DNA of 64,000 nucleotides, taken from positions 789,501 to 853,500 of the forward strand of contig JACVVK020000197.1 of assembly GCA_018292915.2 (NCBI GenBank). Reading direction: 5' to 3'. Source of the stretch: Batillaria attramentaria. Its lineage: Eukaryota; Mollusca; Gastropoda; Batillariidae. Shown one piece after another: positions 38,401 through 46,690 of the stretch. The notes under the pieces were generated by a model. That model did no database searches. It worked only from the letters and a program-made list of their open reading frames with translations, and was not told the origin of the DNA. How positions within the stretch are numbered: position 1 is the first letter of the stretch; each line of letters opens with the position of its first letter. Position numbers and translations under genes: made by a program.

Positions 38401-41400
38401 TCCTGGTACACGTGCCTTAAGTTTAGGATGGAGAGAACAAGTGGCCATCGATCTGTCTCACTATCCTGGTACACGTGCCTTAAGTTTAGGATGGAGAGAA
38501 CAAGTGGCCATCGATCTGTCTCACTATCCTGGTACACGTGCCTTAAGTTTAGGATGGAGAGAACAAGTGGCCATCGATCTGTCTCACTATCCTGGTACAC
38601 GTGCCTTAAGTTTAGGATGGAGAGAAACAAGTGGCCATCGATCTGTCTCACTATCCTGGTACACGTGCCTTAAGTTTAGGATGGAGAGAACAAGTGGCCA
38701 TCGATCTGTCTCACTATCCTGGTACACGTACCTTAAGTTTAGGATGGAGAGAACAAGTGGCCATCGATCTGTCTCACTATCCTGGTACACGTGCCTTACA
38801 CATGACTCGGTGTTAAACGATGCAACATATTGTGTTGTGCTATGTAACAGTGGAGCATTCAGCACTATCCCAATATCTTACACTTAGTTTCATGTGATAA
38901 GTGGCGCAACATAATGTGATACGGTATGTTACAGTGGAAGAGTCAACAAACTACGCCATCATTGGCGTCATTCTGGCCGTATTTGTCATCATCATTCTTA
39001 TTTTGATCGGCATCTGCAAGCTGAGGAGGTAGGTGAATGTTTTCATAAACTTTAACCAGATAGTGTCACCAGTATAGCACACACTACACAGGTTTGAGAA
39101 TTTGGTCAGGGAACACGTCGCACAGTTGTGAAGTACATGGATGTTTGTAGTGATGTCTCCTGATTGTTTGTGTCCAGTTTGAACACAATTTCATTCCTTT
39201 GGAAAATACTTGGCCTCTGTGAATACATGTGAAGAAAATTGTAATTTTTTTCTCGTATTTATTCTTTATTAAATCTTATTATGTATGATTTTCAGACACT
39301 ATGTGAAAAATCGGGAGAAATTTGGTTCACTGGGAAACCTACCACCTTTGCCTCACGGGGTACGTCAGCTTGTTTGTCTCATTGTCAGGCATGGATCAGA
39401 GCCTTCGGTATCATTATTATTATTATTATTAAAATTATTATTATTAGGATTCAGTCCGTATGCATGTTACATGTAAATGTGCTGCTGTATGAAACATGAC
39501 ATACATGAAAGTTGACAACATTTGGCTGGTTGAGTTAAGCTCTCATTCTACTGTTGTATTTGTGTTGTTTATTTTTGCCTACGATTTCTATGAATGATAA
39601 TTTATGCTAATTATATTATTGTTATGCTAATGATGTGCTACTGTTGCCTCAACAGAGGTCGTTCACTGCCGAGAAGGAACCCTCCAACTACAAGAACCGG
39701 CCTCTTCCACAGATCCCTCCCCAACCCTCCGCCTCGGGCACCACAAACACCACCTCAGTGAGTATGGCACTTGTTGAAGCTTGTACGTGTAGGTCAGTTG
39801 ATGCTGTTGAGTGTGTCGTGTGTGGAATTCATGTTGCAGGCACGTGTAGTAGCCAGGACTGTCCAAGATGGCCGCAACTACAAAGTGGTAGCTTACAAAA
39901 TGCCTGTAGTTTCTATGGTAGTAGCTCTGGATAGTACAGCTGGAATATTTGTCTCCCCTTACACGTCTTCTCATGCTCCTGAACAATTAATATGTACTGC
40001 TAATCTTGACCATACAGGCCAGTCATGGTGGAAAAGAATGTGTAGATTATTTATGTTGGGATATATATTACCATGTGCTGTACATCAGTGCGTGTGGAAC
40101 AAATGAAAGTGGTTGCAGCATGAAGAGTAGCTCACAGCTTCTTGTTTTTCTAAAGTGTTCAGATGAATTGTATAGCTCATGTATTCAGATGATTTTTATA
40201 GCTTAGGTGTTCAGATAAATTGTATAGCTCATGTGTTCAGATAAATTGTACAGCTCATGTGTTCAGATAAATTGTATAGCTCATGTGTTCAGATTCTCAT
40301 TTCTTCTGTTTTGTCTCCCAAGGGATTAGGTTCGGATCTCACTCACAGCAACAACCACCGGAACCGTAACGGGAAACACAAGAGCATCACGTCGGAGACA
40401 TCTCTGCTGGGACACGAGGACTCATTCACAGCACCGGACGATGACACCAGGCGGCGCCACCGTTCGGGCACTAGCGGCGCATCCGAGAAAGCCAAACTGC
40501 TGCCAGAGGAGGGGAAAGTTATTCGTGAGAAGCAACAGTCGTCTAAACGTGATTCCGACTCGGGCACGGAGTCGCGCTACTCCAGCGATCACGACTACGC
40601 GTCAGTGGATTCTGGCGGGGCGAGCAGTGGGAGGAGTGTAGCGCGGGAAGACAGTGATGGGGTTAATGCAGCGTGTAGTTACCGTGGTAACGGTAAAGGG
40701 TACATGTGTAAGGATGCTTCGTCAGCTGCTGTAGAGAAGGGAGGTAACCAGAGGACATACAAAGCTGCCCCTGGTTTTCTTCCGTCACATCAGCGCGACG
40801 ATTACATGCTGGCCGCATTAAGTGCGCCAGACACGTCACTGTTTCACCTCCAACAGCAGCAGAGTATGGACGGCTCGGGAGTTCTACAGCAACAGGAAAG
40901 ACAGCCTCTCCTCACCACATTCGGGACCAGTCGCCCAAACTCCCACACGCTCCCGGTTCACCAGGTCAGGTTGAGTGACACTGGTGACGCGCCTGGCCGG
41001 GCCGTTTCATCTACACCCTACCAACCAGCTGGAGGTCCACATCTAATTGATGACAGAACTTTGCCACTCAGGCCGCCAGGGACTCGACCCAAACACATCA
41101 AAGACACAGAATTAGACTTGCTTTCTACCACTTTGCCACTGTCATCTGCGCCCAGTTCTTCAGCAGGGAGTAAAGTGCAGCATCCACAGTGGAGGTCGCA
41201 AGCGGCTGTCTTACCCATGGTGGAGTTGGTTTCCCCTACTGTTCCCACTTCCACAGCTCGCGGTTACACGCCACAGGCAGCTATCCCAGCAGTCGGTGCT
41301 ACAGGAAATGGGGTCATCAGCGGTAACGCTGGCAACAGCACCAGCGGTGAGGCGTCAGAACCGATCTACTCCCCGCCCTGGGGTTCCAACGGACTGATCT

Positions 41401-41510
41401 CTATCGTGACGGACAATAGACCGCTCAGTGAATACATGCTGCAGCTTCCGCAAAACTTTTTCCACGAGCCGGCATTGCAAGTTCACGAAGGACCAACGAC
41501 AGAACTCTGA
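26445..41510 (+). CDS. IL6ST-like: gp130/Domeless-type class I cytokine receptor, 16 coding exons
   Basis: I assembled this gene by hand from 16 exons with GT-AG borders. All phases join into one 1,151-residue frame. Domains in order: signal peptide (about 1-25), Ig-like domain (35-126), FN3 D2 with the receptor-type CxW cysteine pattern (127-234), FN3 D3 ending in a degenerate WSxWS (235-339), three further FN3 domains (340-446, 447-563, 564-669), a transmembrane helix (677-697), a basic stop, a proline-rich Box 1 candidate (715-722), and a serine-rich tail. The tail carries YTPQ (Tyr 1071), YMLQ (Tyr 1127) and YASV (Tyr 848). One Ig plus five FN3 domains is the layout of vertebrate gp130 and related long-chain receptors, and insect Domeless is similar. 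Family knowledge implies JAK binding at Box 1 and STAT docking at YxxQ. The ATG has A at -3 and G at +4. The ligand is unknown and orthology to a single vertebrate gene is not claimed. Confidence 0.93.
26531..27208 (+). repeat. 25-bp minisatellite made of the exon 1 end plus its 5' splice site
   Basis: There are 26 copies, counting the real one, of GAACTGGGAGGTGAGC, in units of 25 or 29 bp (the longer ones have an extra CAGT). The first copy is the true end of exon 1 and its donor. The array then runs about 660 bp into intron 1. Reading past the first donor meets TGA at 26559, so only the first donor keeps the receptor frame. Confidence 0.95.
27506..27781 (+). CDS. Receptor coding exon 2: Ig-like domain D1
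   Basis: The acceptor is TTCATACAG and the donor is GTACGT, with phase 1 at both ends. It encodes a whole Ig-like domain. LTLFCNL supplies the B-strand Cys, and LDDEGLFMCW supplies the DxGxxxC F-strand signature. N-glycosylation sequons (NLT, NSS) are present. An N-terminal Ig domain is typical of gp130-group receptors. Confidence 0.9.
28472..28601 (+). CDS. Receptor coding exon 3: first half of FN3 D2 (cytokine-binding module)
   Basis: Phase 1 in, phase 2 out (AG|GTAACA). It contains NCTVYNWKNMTCRWDL, the Cys-x10-Cys-x-Trp pattern that marks the N-terminal domain of the class I cytokine-receptor homology module. The preceding intron ends in a TGTC-rich microsatellite. Confidence 0.92.
29416..29464 (+). 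repeat. (TC)n microsatellite in receptor intron 3
   Basis: About 24 uninterrupted TC units about 125 bp upstream of exon 4. Confidence 0.95.
29589..29782 (+). CDS. Receptor coding exon 4: second half of FN3 D2
   Basis: Phase 2 in after a CCCTTTTCAG acceptor, phase 1 out (G|GTAAGG). It carries the second cysteine pair (DCPILTPTSCTW) and a typical FN3 F-strand (SVYIMTVQVVNKA) before the inter-domain linker. Confidence 0.9.
30150..30250 (-). mobile_element. Possible tRNA-like SINE head in receptor intron 4
   Basis: On the minus strand GGTAGCGCAGTGAGCGC resembles a tRNA box A. No clear box B was found at the right distance, so this is only a hint of an old SINE. Confidence 0.2.
30969..31114 (+). 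CDS. Receptor coding exon 5: first half of FN3 D3
   Basis: Phase 1 in (TTCCAG), phase 0 out (AAC|GTGAGT). It starts with the linker VKPDAVRDLHV, then LNLTWTH, a typical FN3 B-C region. Several N-glycosylation sequons are present (NAT, NLT, NWT). Confidence 0.88.
31283..31451 (+). CDS. Receptor coding exon 6: second half of FN3 D3 with a WSxWS remnant
   Basis: Phase 0 in (TTTGCAG), phase 1 out (G|GTAATA). It contains LTPFTDYTIRIGV, closely matching the F-strand of vertebrate D3 domains, then GFRSDWEYKT at the place of the WSxWS box. The box reads RSDWE, so the first Trp and last Ser are lost. Confidence 0.9.
31723..31811 (+). CDS. Receptor coding exon 7: first part of FN3 D4
   Basis: Phase 1 in (ATGTTTCAG), phase 0 out (AAG|GTAACT). 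It encodes about 30 residues ending KIIIYWK, an FN3 B-strand. It contains an additional pair of cysteines (MCTGCF). Confidence 0.82.
32031..32135 (+). repeat. 24-bp AT-rich tandem repeat, about 4 copies, in intron 7
   Basis: The core is ACTCCAACATTAAATAATTA, repeated with small changes just upstream of the exon 8 acceptor. Confidence 0.85.
32175..32406 (+). CDS. Receptor coding exon 8: rest of FN3 D4
   Basis: Phase 0 in (TTCGTGCAG), phase 1 out (A|GTGAGT). It includes LQPDRAYTLQLYAITM, a standard FN3 E-F region, and two cysteines. The last ~27 bases of this exon and its donor are the template of the 56-bp tandem array that follows. Confidence 0.88.
32380..33488 (+). repeat. 56-bp minisatellite copied from the exon 8/intron 8 junction
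   Basis: About 19 units of 56 bp. Each includes CATACATC, CATTGCACAAAGTGAGCG and TACACTTCAGAACTTG. The first, slightly diverged unit is the real end of exon 8 with its donor GTGAGT; later units carry GTGAGC. Confidence 0.93.
33562..35982 (+). repeat. 61-65-bp minisatellite, about 39 copies, abutting the exon 9 acceptor
   Basis: Units contain CACCATGATCACAGCTACTT, CATCATCTCCACACAG and TTATTGTTATTGTT. Length variation comes mainly from an extra AC pair and changes in CATCA(C/T)C. The last unit runs into CACCATGATTTTCAG, the exon 9 acceptor, so the unit start looks like a copy of that acceptor. Confidence 0.95.
35991..36142 (+). CDS. Receptor coding exon 9: first half of FN3 D5
   Basis: Phase 1 in (GATTTTCAG), phase 0 out (GAT|GTGAGG). 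It encodes FYLRWSG and YQVTWCRGS, then a second Cys. The C-strand WC with a downstream Cys is also seen in gp130 membrane-proximal domains. The acceptor lies immediately after a 2.4-kb tandem array. Confidence 0.88.
36434..36632 (+). CDS. Receptor coding exon 10: second half of FN3 D5
   Basis: Phase 0 in (ATCCTGCAG), phase 1 out (G|GTGGGC). It encodes DEPEWEDLAGDATQFTLSV, a loop and strand expected in an FN3 fold, followed by a basic loop and a hydrophobic strand. It is less conserved than neighbouring exons. The call rests mainly on splice borders and an open, phase-matched frame. Confidence 0.82.
36695..37288 (+). repeat. 65-66-bp minisatellite, 9 copies, in intron 10
   Basis: Units contain AACAATGGCCAAGGTTTGCA and ACGTCTGTCTCCTGTCTC. 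Copies are nearly identical, differing mainly by one A in the ATAATAA/ATAAATAA stretch. Confidence 0.95.
37309..37477 (+). repeat. 32-bp tandem repeat, 5 copies, in intron 10
   Basis: The core is CAGCCTTGTTTCTGTATATG followed by ATAGACAGTGTG. It lies directly between the 65-bp array and the exon 11 acceptor region. Confidence 0.93.
37544..37699 (+). CDS. Receptor coding exon 11: first half of FN3 D6
   Basis: Phase 1 in (TTTTCCAG), phase 1 out (G|GTTAGT). It encodes PPENVNFAEVQ and SLSVIWD, then YVVYYCQTD with a later Cys. This is an FN3 domain with the same C-strand cysteine pair as D5. Confidence 0.88.
37839..38000 (+). CDS. Receptor coding exon 12: second half of FN3 D6
   Basis: Phase 1 in (AATTTCAG), phase 1 out (G|GTGCGT). 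It contains LEPGMYYRVSVSAVSEWGEG, a textbook FN3 E-F-G region, ending about 8 residues before the transmembrane helix encoded by the next exon. Confidence 0.92.
38226..38798 (+). repeat. 63-bp minisatellite, 9 copies, in intron 12
   Basis: Units contain GGATGGAGAGAACAAGTGGC and ATCGATCTGTCTCACTATCC. Because 63 is a multiple of three and the unit lacks stops in some frames, long spurious reading frames appear on both strands. One copy has an extra A that shifts frame, which argues against coding. Confidence 0.95.
38935..39028 (+). CDS. Receptor coding exon 13: transmembrane helix
   Basis: Phase 1 in (GTTACAG), phase 2 out (AG|GTAGGT). It encodes a 21-residue Ile/Val/Leu helix (residues 677-697), then the basic stop KLRR. 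This fixes the protein as a single-pass type I receptor. Confidence 0.93.
39296..39359 (+). CDS. Receptor coding exon 14: juxtamembrane segment with Box 1 candidate
   Basis: Phase 2 in (ATTTTCAG), phase 0 out (GGG|GTACGT). It encodes 22 residues with a basic juxtamembrane part and NLPPLPHG (715-722), a proline-rich motif where class I receptors carry the JAK-binding Box 1. The Box 1 assignment is by position and composition only. Confidence 0.85.
39656..39757 (+). CDS. Receptor coding exon 15: proline-rich cytoplasmic segment
   Basis: Phase 0 in (CTCAACAG), phase 0 out (TCA|GTGAGT). It encodes 34 residues including NYKNRPLPQIPPQP, a polyproline segment that could bind SH3 domains, with a tyrosine at 734. 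Confidence 0.85.
40153..40297 (+). repeat. 26-bp tandem repeat, about 5 copies, before the exon 16 acceptor
   Basis: The core is GTGTTCAGATAAATTGTATA followed by GCTCAT. It ends about 25 bp upstream of exon 16. Confidence 0.85.
40323..41510 (+). CDS. Receptor terminal coding exon 16: cytoplasmic tail
   Basis: Phase 0 in after CTCCCAAG. It is open for 395 codons to TGA at 41508-41510. The tail is Ser/Gly/Pro-rich and probably disordered. Tyrosine motifs: YASV at residue 848, YMLA, YQPA, YTPQ at 1071, YSPP and YMLQ at 1127, 25 residues from the C-terminus. YxxQ is the STAT3-type docking motif of gp130-group receptors. Confidence 0.92.
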   Translation, partial: GLGSDLTHSNNHRNRNGKHKSITSETSLLGHEDSFTAPDDDTRRRHRSGTSGASEKAKLLPEEGKVIREKQQSSKRDSDSGTESRYSSDHDYASVDSGGASSGRSVAREDSDGVNAACSYRGNGKGYMCKDASSAAVEKGGNQRTYKAAPGFLPSHQRDDYMLAALSAPDTSLFHLQQQQSMDGSGVLQQQERQPLLTTFGTSRPNSHTLPVHQVRLSDTGDAPGRAVSSTPYQPAGGPHLIDDRTLPLRPPGTRPKHIKDTELDLLSTTLPLSSAPSSSAGSKVQHPQWRSQAAVLPMVELVSPTVPTSTARGYTPQAAIPAVGATGNGVISGNAGNSTSGEASEPIYSPPWGSNGLISIVTDNRPLSEYMLQLPQNFFHEPALQVHEGPTTEL

Positions 41511-42461
41511 GCTGTTTTGTGCTTTGTGCTTGGCCGAGGGACAGAGACTTATTCGCTCTCTGCACAGCTGATTTTCTTCCTTGGTTCAGACAGGAAGGGG
41601 AGACTTGAAATTGTGGCCATATTTGTTGGTGGAACATTTGCCTAACTAAGTGTTAATCTGTGATGGTATCTGCATGGCTTGCTAGCTGGACTCGGCTGTG
41701 TAGATACGCTCTTGTTAAGTGGTTTGCTTGTTTTAACTCTGAGGACTGTTGGGGGTTTTTTTTTAATCGCTGGATGAACTTTGAGTGACTGGTCACAAGA
41801 CTGACGCATTTACAAGTATTCAACAGCCGGATCTGATTTGATCTGACTTCAGGAAACGCACGAAGAAAAGAAATCACCTTGTTCATGTATGATTAAGATT
41901 TTTATCTGCGGATGTGAGTGTGGGCCGTGTGATGACCACACTACTCTGGGGAGGAAGAGATCTTGACATACAGTGTTTGTGCCAAGTGGAGGACTGACAG
42001 ACAAGCTGACACTCACAACAACTACATCAACTTTGCGTGGAATATACTTTGGCCGTGATGTTATGTGCAACTGCCTGCTTGAGGTGTTTGGTGCACAATA
42101 CTCACTGTCAACAAGGGCTGGGATATCTGAGAGTGTAAAATCAATACATGCGCTGGCTAAACGTTTATTTACTTTATCAAGCCAATCAATGAGAAAATCA
42201 AATACGGAAAACTGGTGACATGTGTGTGAGTAGCGGCAGCTTGATGAAGTAGGAAATAGGAAGTTGACAATGTGTAATTGCTGTCAGACTTGTCATGTGA
42301 GGTTTGTGCTGGTGCTCAGTCAATGACAGATGTTCATTAATTGATAAAGTTTTTGCTTCGTGACACACAAGTGTGCTGATGTGCGATGTCTGTGTTTGTG
42401 AGTGATGAAACTGTGAAGAAGAAACATCTACACTGGTTTCATCATGTACATAAACCTCTGC

Positions 42462-42716
42462 TCTACTGTAAAATACGCCTGTACAAAATGCCATTGCACA
42501 ATCAAATCGCTGGAAATACGCTTGTACAAAATGCCATTGTACATGTACCAATCAAATCGCTGGAAATACGCCTGTACAAAATGCCATTGTACATGTACCA
42601 ATCAAATCGCTGGAAATACGCTTGTACAAAATGCCATTGTACATGTACCAATCAAATCGCTGGAAATACGCTTGTACAAAATGCCATTGTACATGTACCA
42701 ATCAAATCGCAGGAAA
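42462..42716 (+). repeat. 50-bp tandem repeat, 5 copies, in the probable receptor 3' UTR
   Basis: Units contain ATCAAATCGCTGGAAATACG and TGTACAAAATGCCATTGTAC. If transcribed as 3' UTR, the mRNA would carry five copies. Confidence 0.93.
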
Positions 42717-43045
42717 TAATTAAAGTGAATGGTTGGCGGCCAGACAGATAAGGATCAGTAGATGACAAATCAGTTGTTATGTCCACCCACCACAAACATT
42801 CCCCAGTAGCCATTATGGAAATGTTCCTTGAAGATCAATCATGACGTGGAGTTCATCCTCTTTTACAGTGAGCAATGCTGAATGTTGCATCTCAAAACTG
42901 TTTCGACCCAAAAGTCGATGCATGGTACATGTAGGTGTAAAGTTCCTTGATGCTACAGTCTTGATACATGTTTTTTGTAATCTACAATTGACCTGGTGAT
43001 CTCAAGTTGTTGGTTAGTGTGACACACGTTAGACTGAAGTAAGAT

Positions 43046-43096
43046 TACAGATACGTGTACCATACAGATACGTGTACCATACAGATACGTGTACCG
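43046..43096 (+). repeat. 17-bp tandem repeat, 3 copies
   Basis: CAGATACGTGTACCATA is repeated three times, the last copy diverging. Confidence 0.8.
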
Positions 43097-43922
43097 GTAA
43101 CTGCTTTATGTATAGGGGCCGTAATGATAATTATATATCAACAATGACGTTACTGTCAACACCAAACTGTTTACCTGCAATCATTTCCTGTGTTTCGTGT
43201 TACTACATGTAGTTAACCCAGCCTAGTTGAGTTTAGTTCATTTTAGTTTTATTTTATTTTATTTTATTTATTTATTTATTTTATTCTATTATTTTTTTGT
43301 CCTGGTATGTTACGAAAGTCTGTAAAGAGAAAAGAGGAGAAATGAAAGACTGGGGGGAGTTTGAAATGTACCAGTTTGTCATGTTGTAAGTTACTAGTTT
43401 CTCTTTCAGACATGAAATTAGTCGGCTGTATATTGTTTGTGCCTTTGTGTACGTTACTGTTCTGCCTGGCCTTTCGCACTCACCAGCAACACATTGACAC
43501 TTTTCTCACTCTAGTGTACAATCTACAATATATTGCCTTTTGTTTACGGGTAAGAAGAAGAAATCATCTTACAGTTCATAAATTAATTGTTTTTATATTT
43601 GGTGAGGGTCTGTACATAAGCCCTCCTTTTAATGTCACTAGAATCAAATATTGTACAACATCGGTCACCATGGCCGTTGTAGATCGAGACAAACAATTAT
43701 GACATTAGACAACGGTGTGTTGTAAAACTGTAAAGCAAAGGGTTTACCGTTCGGATCATAAATAGTTCGCTAAACACACTTACTAATCCAAAATCTGTTT
43801 TATAACTTATTTCCCAAGTACATTTATTTTTCAGTTGGCCATTTCATCTTTTCACATGTTTGTGATTTTTTTTTTTTTGGTCTTGTCTGTGTCATAACTT
43901 TGGCAGCATTGAGACGGTGCCA

Positions 43923-44028
43923 AAATGTTGCAACACGCGTGACGTTTGTGTGTACCATAGCGTGACGTTTGTGTGTACCATATAATTCAAACTGTTGCAA
44001 CACGCGTGACGTTTGTGTGTACCATAAT
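43923..44028 (+). repeat. Irregular repeat with GCGTGACGTTTGTGTGTACC
   Basis: Three copies of this core at 43935-44022 with unequal spacing, two of them preceded by GCAACAC. Confidence 0.75.
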
Positions 44029-44849
44029 TTGAATGTTTTTGTCTGAAGGCTGATTTTTTTGTAGGCCATTGGGTACAGTGTAGAATTGTACAGCGTTTGC
44101 CTGTTTGTAAGGATTGGTCAGAAAATGGCAGACTGTTGTAACACTTCAAACTGTCAAATGTTGTGTTTTACAGGCTGTTTTACTAGTATTACTATTATCC
44201 CCATTAATTGTTATTGATCTTGACTGTAATGTATGTCATATTGGCATTGAGTCGCGATGAACCTTTCTGACTTGTGTGTGGAGCATGAAACTGACAAGTT
44301 GGTCATTTGTTGCTTGGTCTGGTCACAGTACAATGGCGGTGTTGAGTGATTGTTGTACATGTACAGTGAATGAAGCAAAACATATTTACACACTATGGTA
44401 GGGCTTACTGGCTACACACCCGCTAGTGTCATCACTACATTTAATAATGGGAACAACTGATGTACTACACCTTGTTGGTTTTCTCACATAGGCTGGGTTT
44501 TTTTTTAGAATGACAAATTTTACACTCGATGGTTCATTTATAAAATGATTATATGTGTCTGCCAACCAGTGTTGAATCAAAGTGAAACGTGTGTGTGTGA
44601 GAGAGAGAGAGAGAGATCTTTTCGCTAGACATGTTCTTCATTGAGGCATTCCTGTGTTATTGCTTTTGTGGTATTTATACGAGGGTTTTGTGTTTGAACA
44701 GTTTGTTGACAGCTGACCTCAGTCTGGTCATTTAGTTTGAATCTCAGCAGGTCAGTGTCATTTTTAGCGTGTAGTCTCCTGCCATACATTATTTGCATAC
44801 CTCTTTATACAGTATATATACCAGTAGGATTACATTCAGTCAACTCCTT

Positions 44850-45078
44850 CAGCCATAGTGACATCACAAGGCGCGGGTTGCACTCCTTCTGCCATAGTGA
44901 CGTCACAAGCCGCGGGTTGCACTCCTTCAGCCATAGTGACGTCACAAGGCGCGGGTTGCACTCCTTCAGCCATAGTGACGTCACAAGCCGCGGGTTGCAC
45001 TCCTTCAGCCATAGTGACGTCACAAGCCGCGGGTTGCACTCCTTCAGCCATAGTGACGTCACAAGCTGCGGGTTGCAC
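44850..45078 (+). repeat. 39-bp minisatellite with one CRE palindrome per unit
   Basis: Six units of 39 bp contain CCATAGTGACGTCACAAG and GCGGGTTGCACTCCTTC. TGACGTCA is perfect in five units (44898, 44937, 44976, 45015, 45054). The first unit has TGACATCA. The unit is unrelated outside the palindrome to the 39-bp array at the left end of the window. Confidence 0.95.
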
Positions 45079-45290
45079 CCTTCATCCTCTCGCCACATCG
45101 TCCGCTTTCAAACTCCGTTGCCATAGCTACGATTGGTTTTGTATGTGGGTGGCTATACTTGTTTGTGGAACAGTCTCCGAGTTGTCATCAGTTTTACATT
45201 CTGGCATGCTGAGAATTGTATTCTTTTACTGGTTGTGAATATGAAGAGAACAAAACGGTTGTGAATTTTACATTCCATGCAGCTCATGTG

Positions 45291-45893
45291 TCGTGTATTG
45301 TGTTGGGCGGGTCACGTTCCTTGTGATTGTCAGTGTATTGTGTTGGGCGGGTCACGTTCCTTGTGATTGTCAGTGTATTGTGTTGGGCGGGTCACGTTCC
45401 TTCTGATTGTCAGTGTATTGTGTTGGGCGGGTCACGTTCCTTGTGATTGTCAGTGTATTGTGTTGGGCGGGTCACGTTCCTTGTGATTGTCAGTGTATTG
45501 TGTTGGGCGGGTCACGTTCCTTGTGATTGTCAGTGTATTGTGTTGGGCGGGTCACGTTCCTTGTGATTGTCAGTGTATTGTGTTGGGCGGGTCACGTTCC
45601 TTGTGATTGTCAGTGTATTGTGTTGGGCGGGTCACGTTCCTTCTGATTGTCAGTGTATTGTGTTGGGCGGGTCACGTTCCTTGTGATTGTCAGTGTATTG
45701 TGTTGGGCGGGTCACGTTCCTTCTGATTGTCAGTGTATTGTGTTGGGCGGGTCACGTTCCTTCTGATTGTCAGTGTATTGTGTTGGGCGGGTCACGTTCC
45801 TTCTGATTGTCAGTGTATTGTGTTGGGCGGGTCACGTTCCTTCTGATTGTCAGTGTATTGTGTTGGGCGGGTCACGTTCCTTCTGATTGTCAG
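45291..45893 (+). repeat. 40-bp minisatellite, 15 copies, with a GC box per unit
   Basis: Units contain TGTATTGTGTTGGGCGGGTC and ACGTTCCTT(G/C)TGATTGTC. Copies are almost identical; the only frequent change is G/C in CCTT(G/C)TGA. Each unit carries GGGCGG. Confidence 0.96.
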
Positions 45894-46314
45894 TGCTGCT
45901 AGGAGCTTGCGTTGGACAGTTCACGCGACATTCGTTCAACACTTTGCAGCACTACACTGTGGTTGATTTATTAGGTAGCAATTTACGCTGGCAATGATTG
46001 CTGTCTGCCATGTCTTCATGTCCGTGGTAGGCTGACTGTGATTTTTTTACTGACTCGATTTGTTGTTGTTCTCTGTCTTTTGATCATCTTTACATTTAAC
46101 GGTACATTGTACTTTCTTTCCCGGGGAATTTATCCATACAGTGTAATTGCTTCTTGTCAGTTTCCCAACCTACACCACACAGAAAATGAACCACTTTGAC
46201 AGCTGGGTCTTGGAACAAACTACATGACAGTAATTGCCATGGTTCCCTGCAGTGTTTAAAGTGTTCTGTCATTGTATTAGACACAGTGGCCGTGTTGTCA
46301 GTGGTGTGAAACAC

Positions 46315-46640
46315 ACAGACAGTGATCAGTATAGACAGCTGACAGTTGTCTTCAGTCTAACACAGTGTTCAGTATAGACAGCTGGCAGTTGTCTTCAGTC
46401 TAACACAGACAGTGTTCAGTATAGACAGCTGGCAGTTGTCTTCAGTCTAACACAGACAGTGTTCAGTATAGACAGCTGGCAGTTGTCTTCAGTCTAACAC
46501 AGACAGTGATCAGTATAGACAGCTGGCAGTTGTCTTCAGTCTAACACAGACAGTGTTCAGTATAGACAGCTGGCAGTTGTCTTCAGTCTAACACAGACAG
46601 TGATCAGTATAGACAGCTGGCAGTTGTCTTCAGTCTAACT
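46315..46640 (+). repeat. 47-48-bp minisatellite, about 7 copies
   Basis: Units contain CAGTATAGACAGCTGGCAGT and TGTCTTCAGTCTAACACAG. It lies just before the AATAAA at 46680. Confidence 0.93.
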
Positions 46641-46690
46641 TTGAGCTGCAGAAAGCAAGTGAACATTTTGTTACTTACAAATAAAATAGT

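Larger units (their letters stand above)
41511..46690 (+). other. Probable 3' UTR and downstream region of the receptor gene
   Basis: No coding exon is recognisable. Possible polyadenylation hexamers are ATTAAA at 42719 and AATAAA at 46680. The 3' end is therefore uncertain between about 1.2 and 5.2 kb of UTR. The stretch holds minisatellites at 42.46, 43.05, 43.92, 44.85, 45.29 and 46.3 kb. Confidence 0.4.

Noticed and set aside
38091..38887. Frames of 148-211 codons on both strands
   Set aside because: They lie in receptor intron 12 and come from the 63-bp array. One unit has a frame-shifting extra A.
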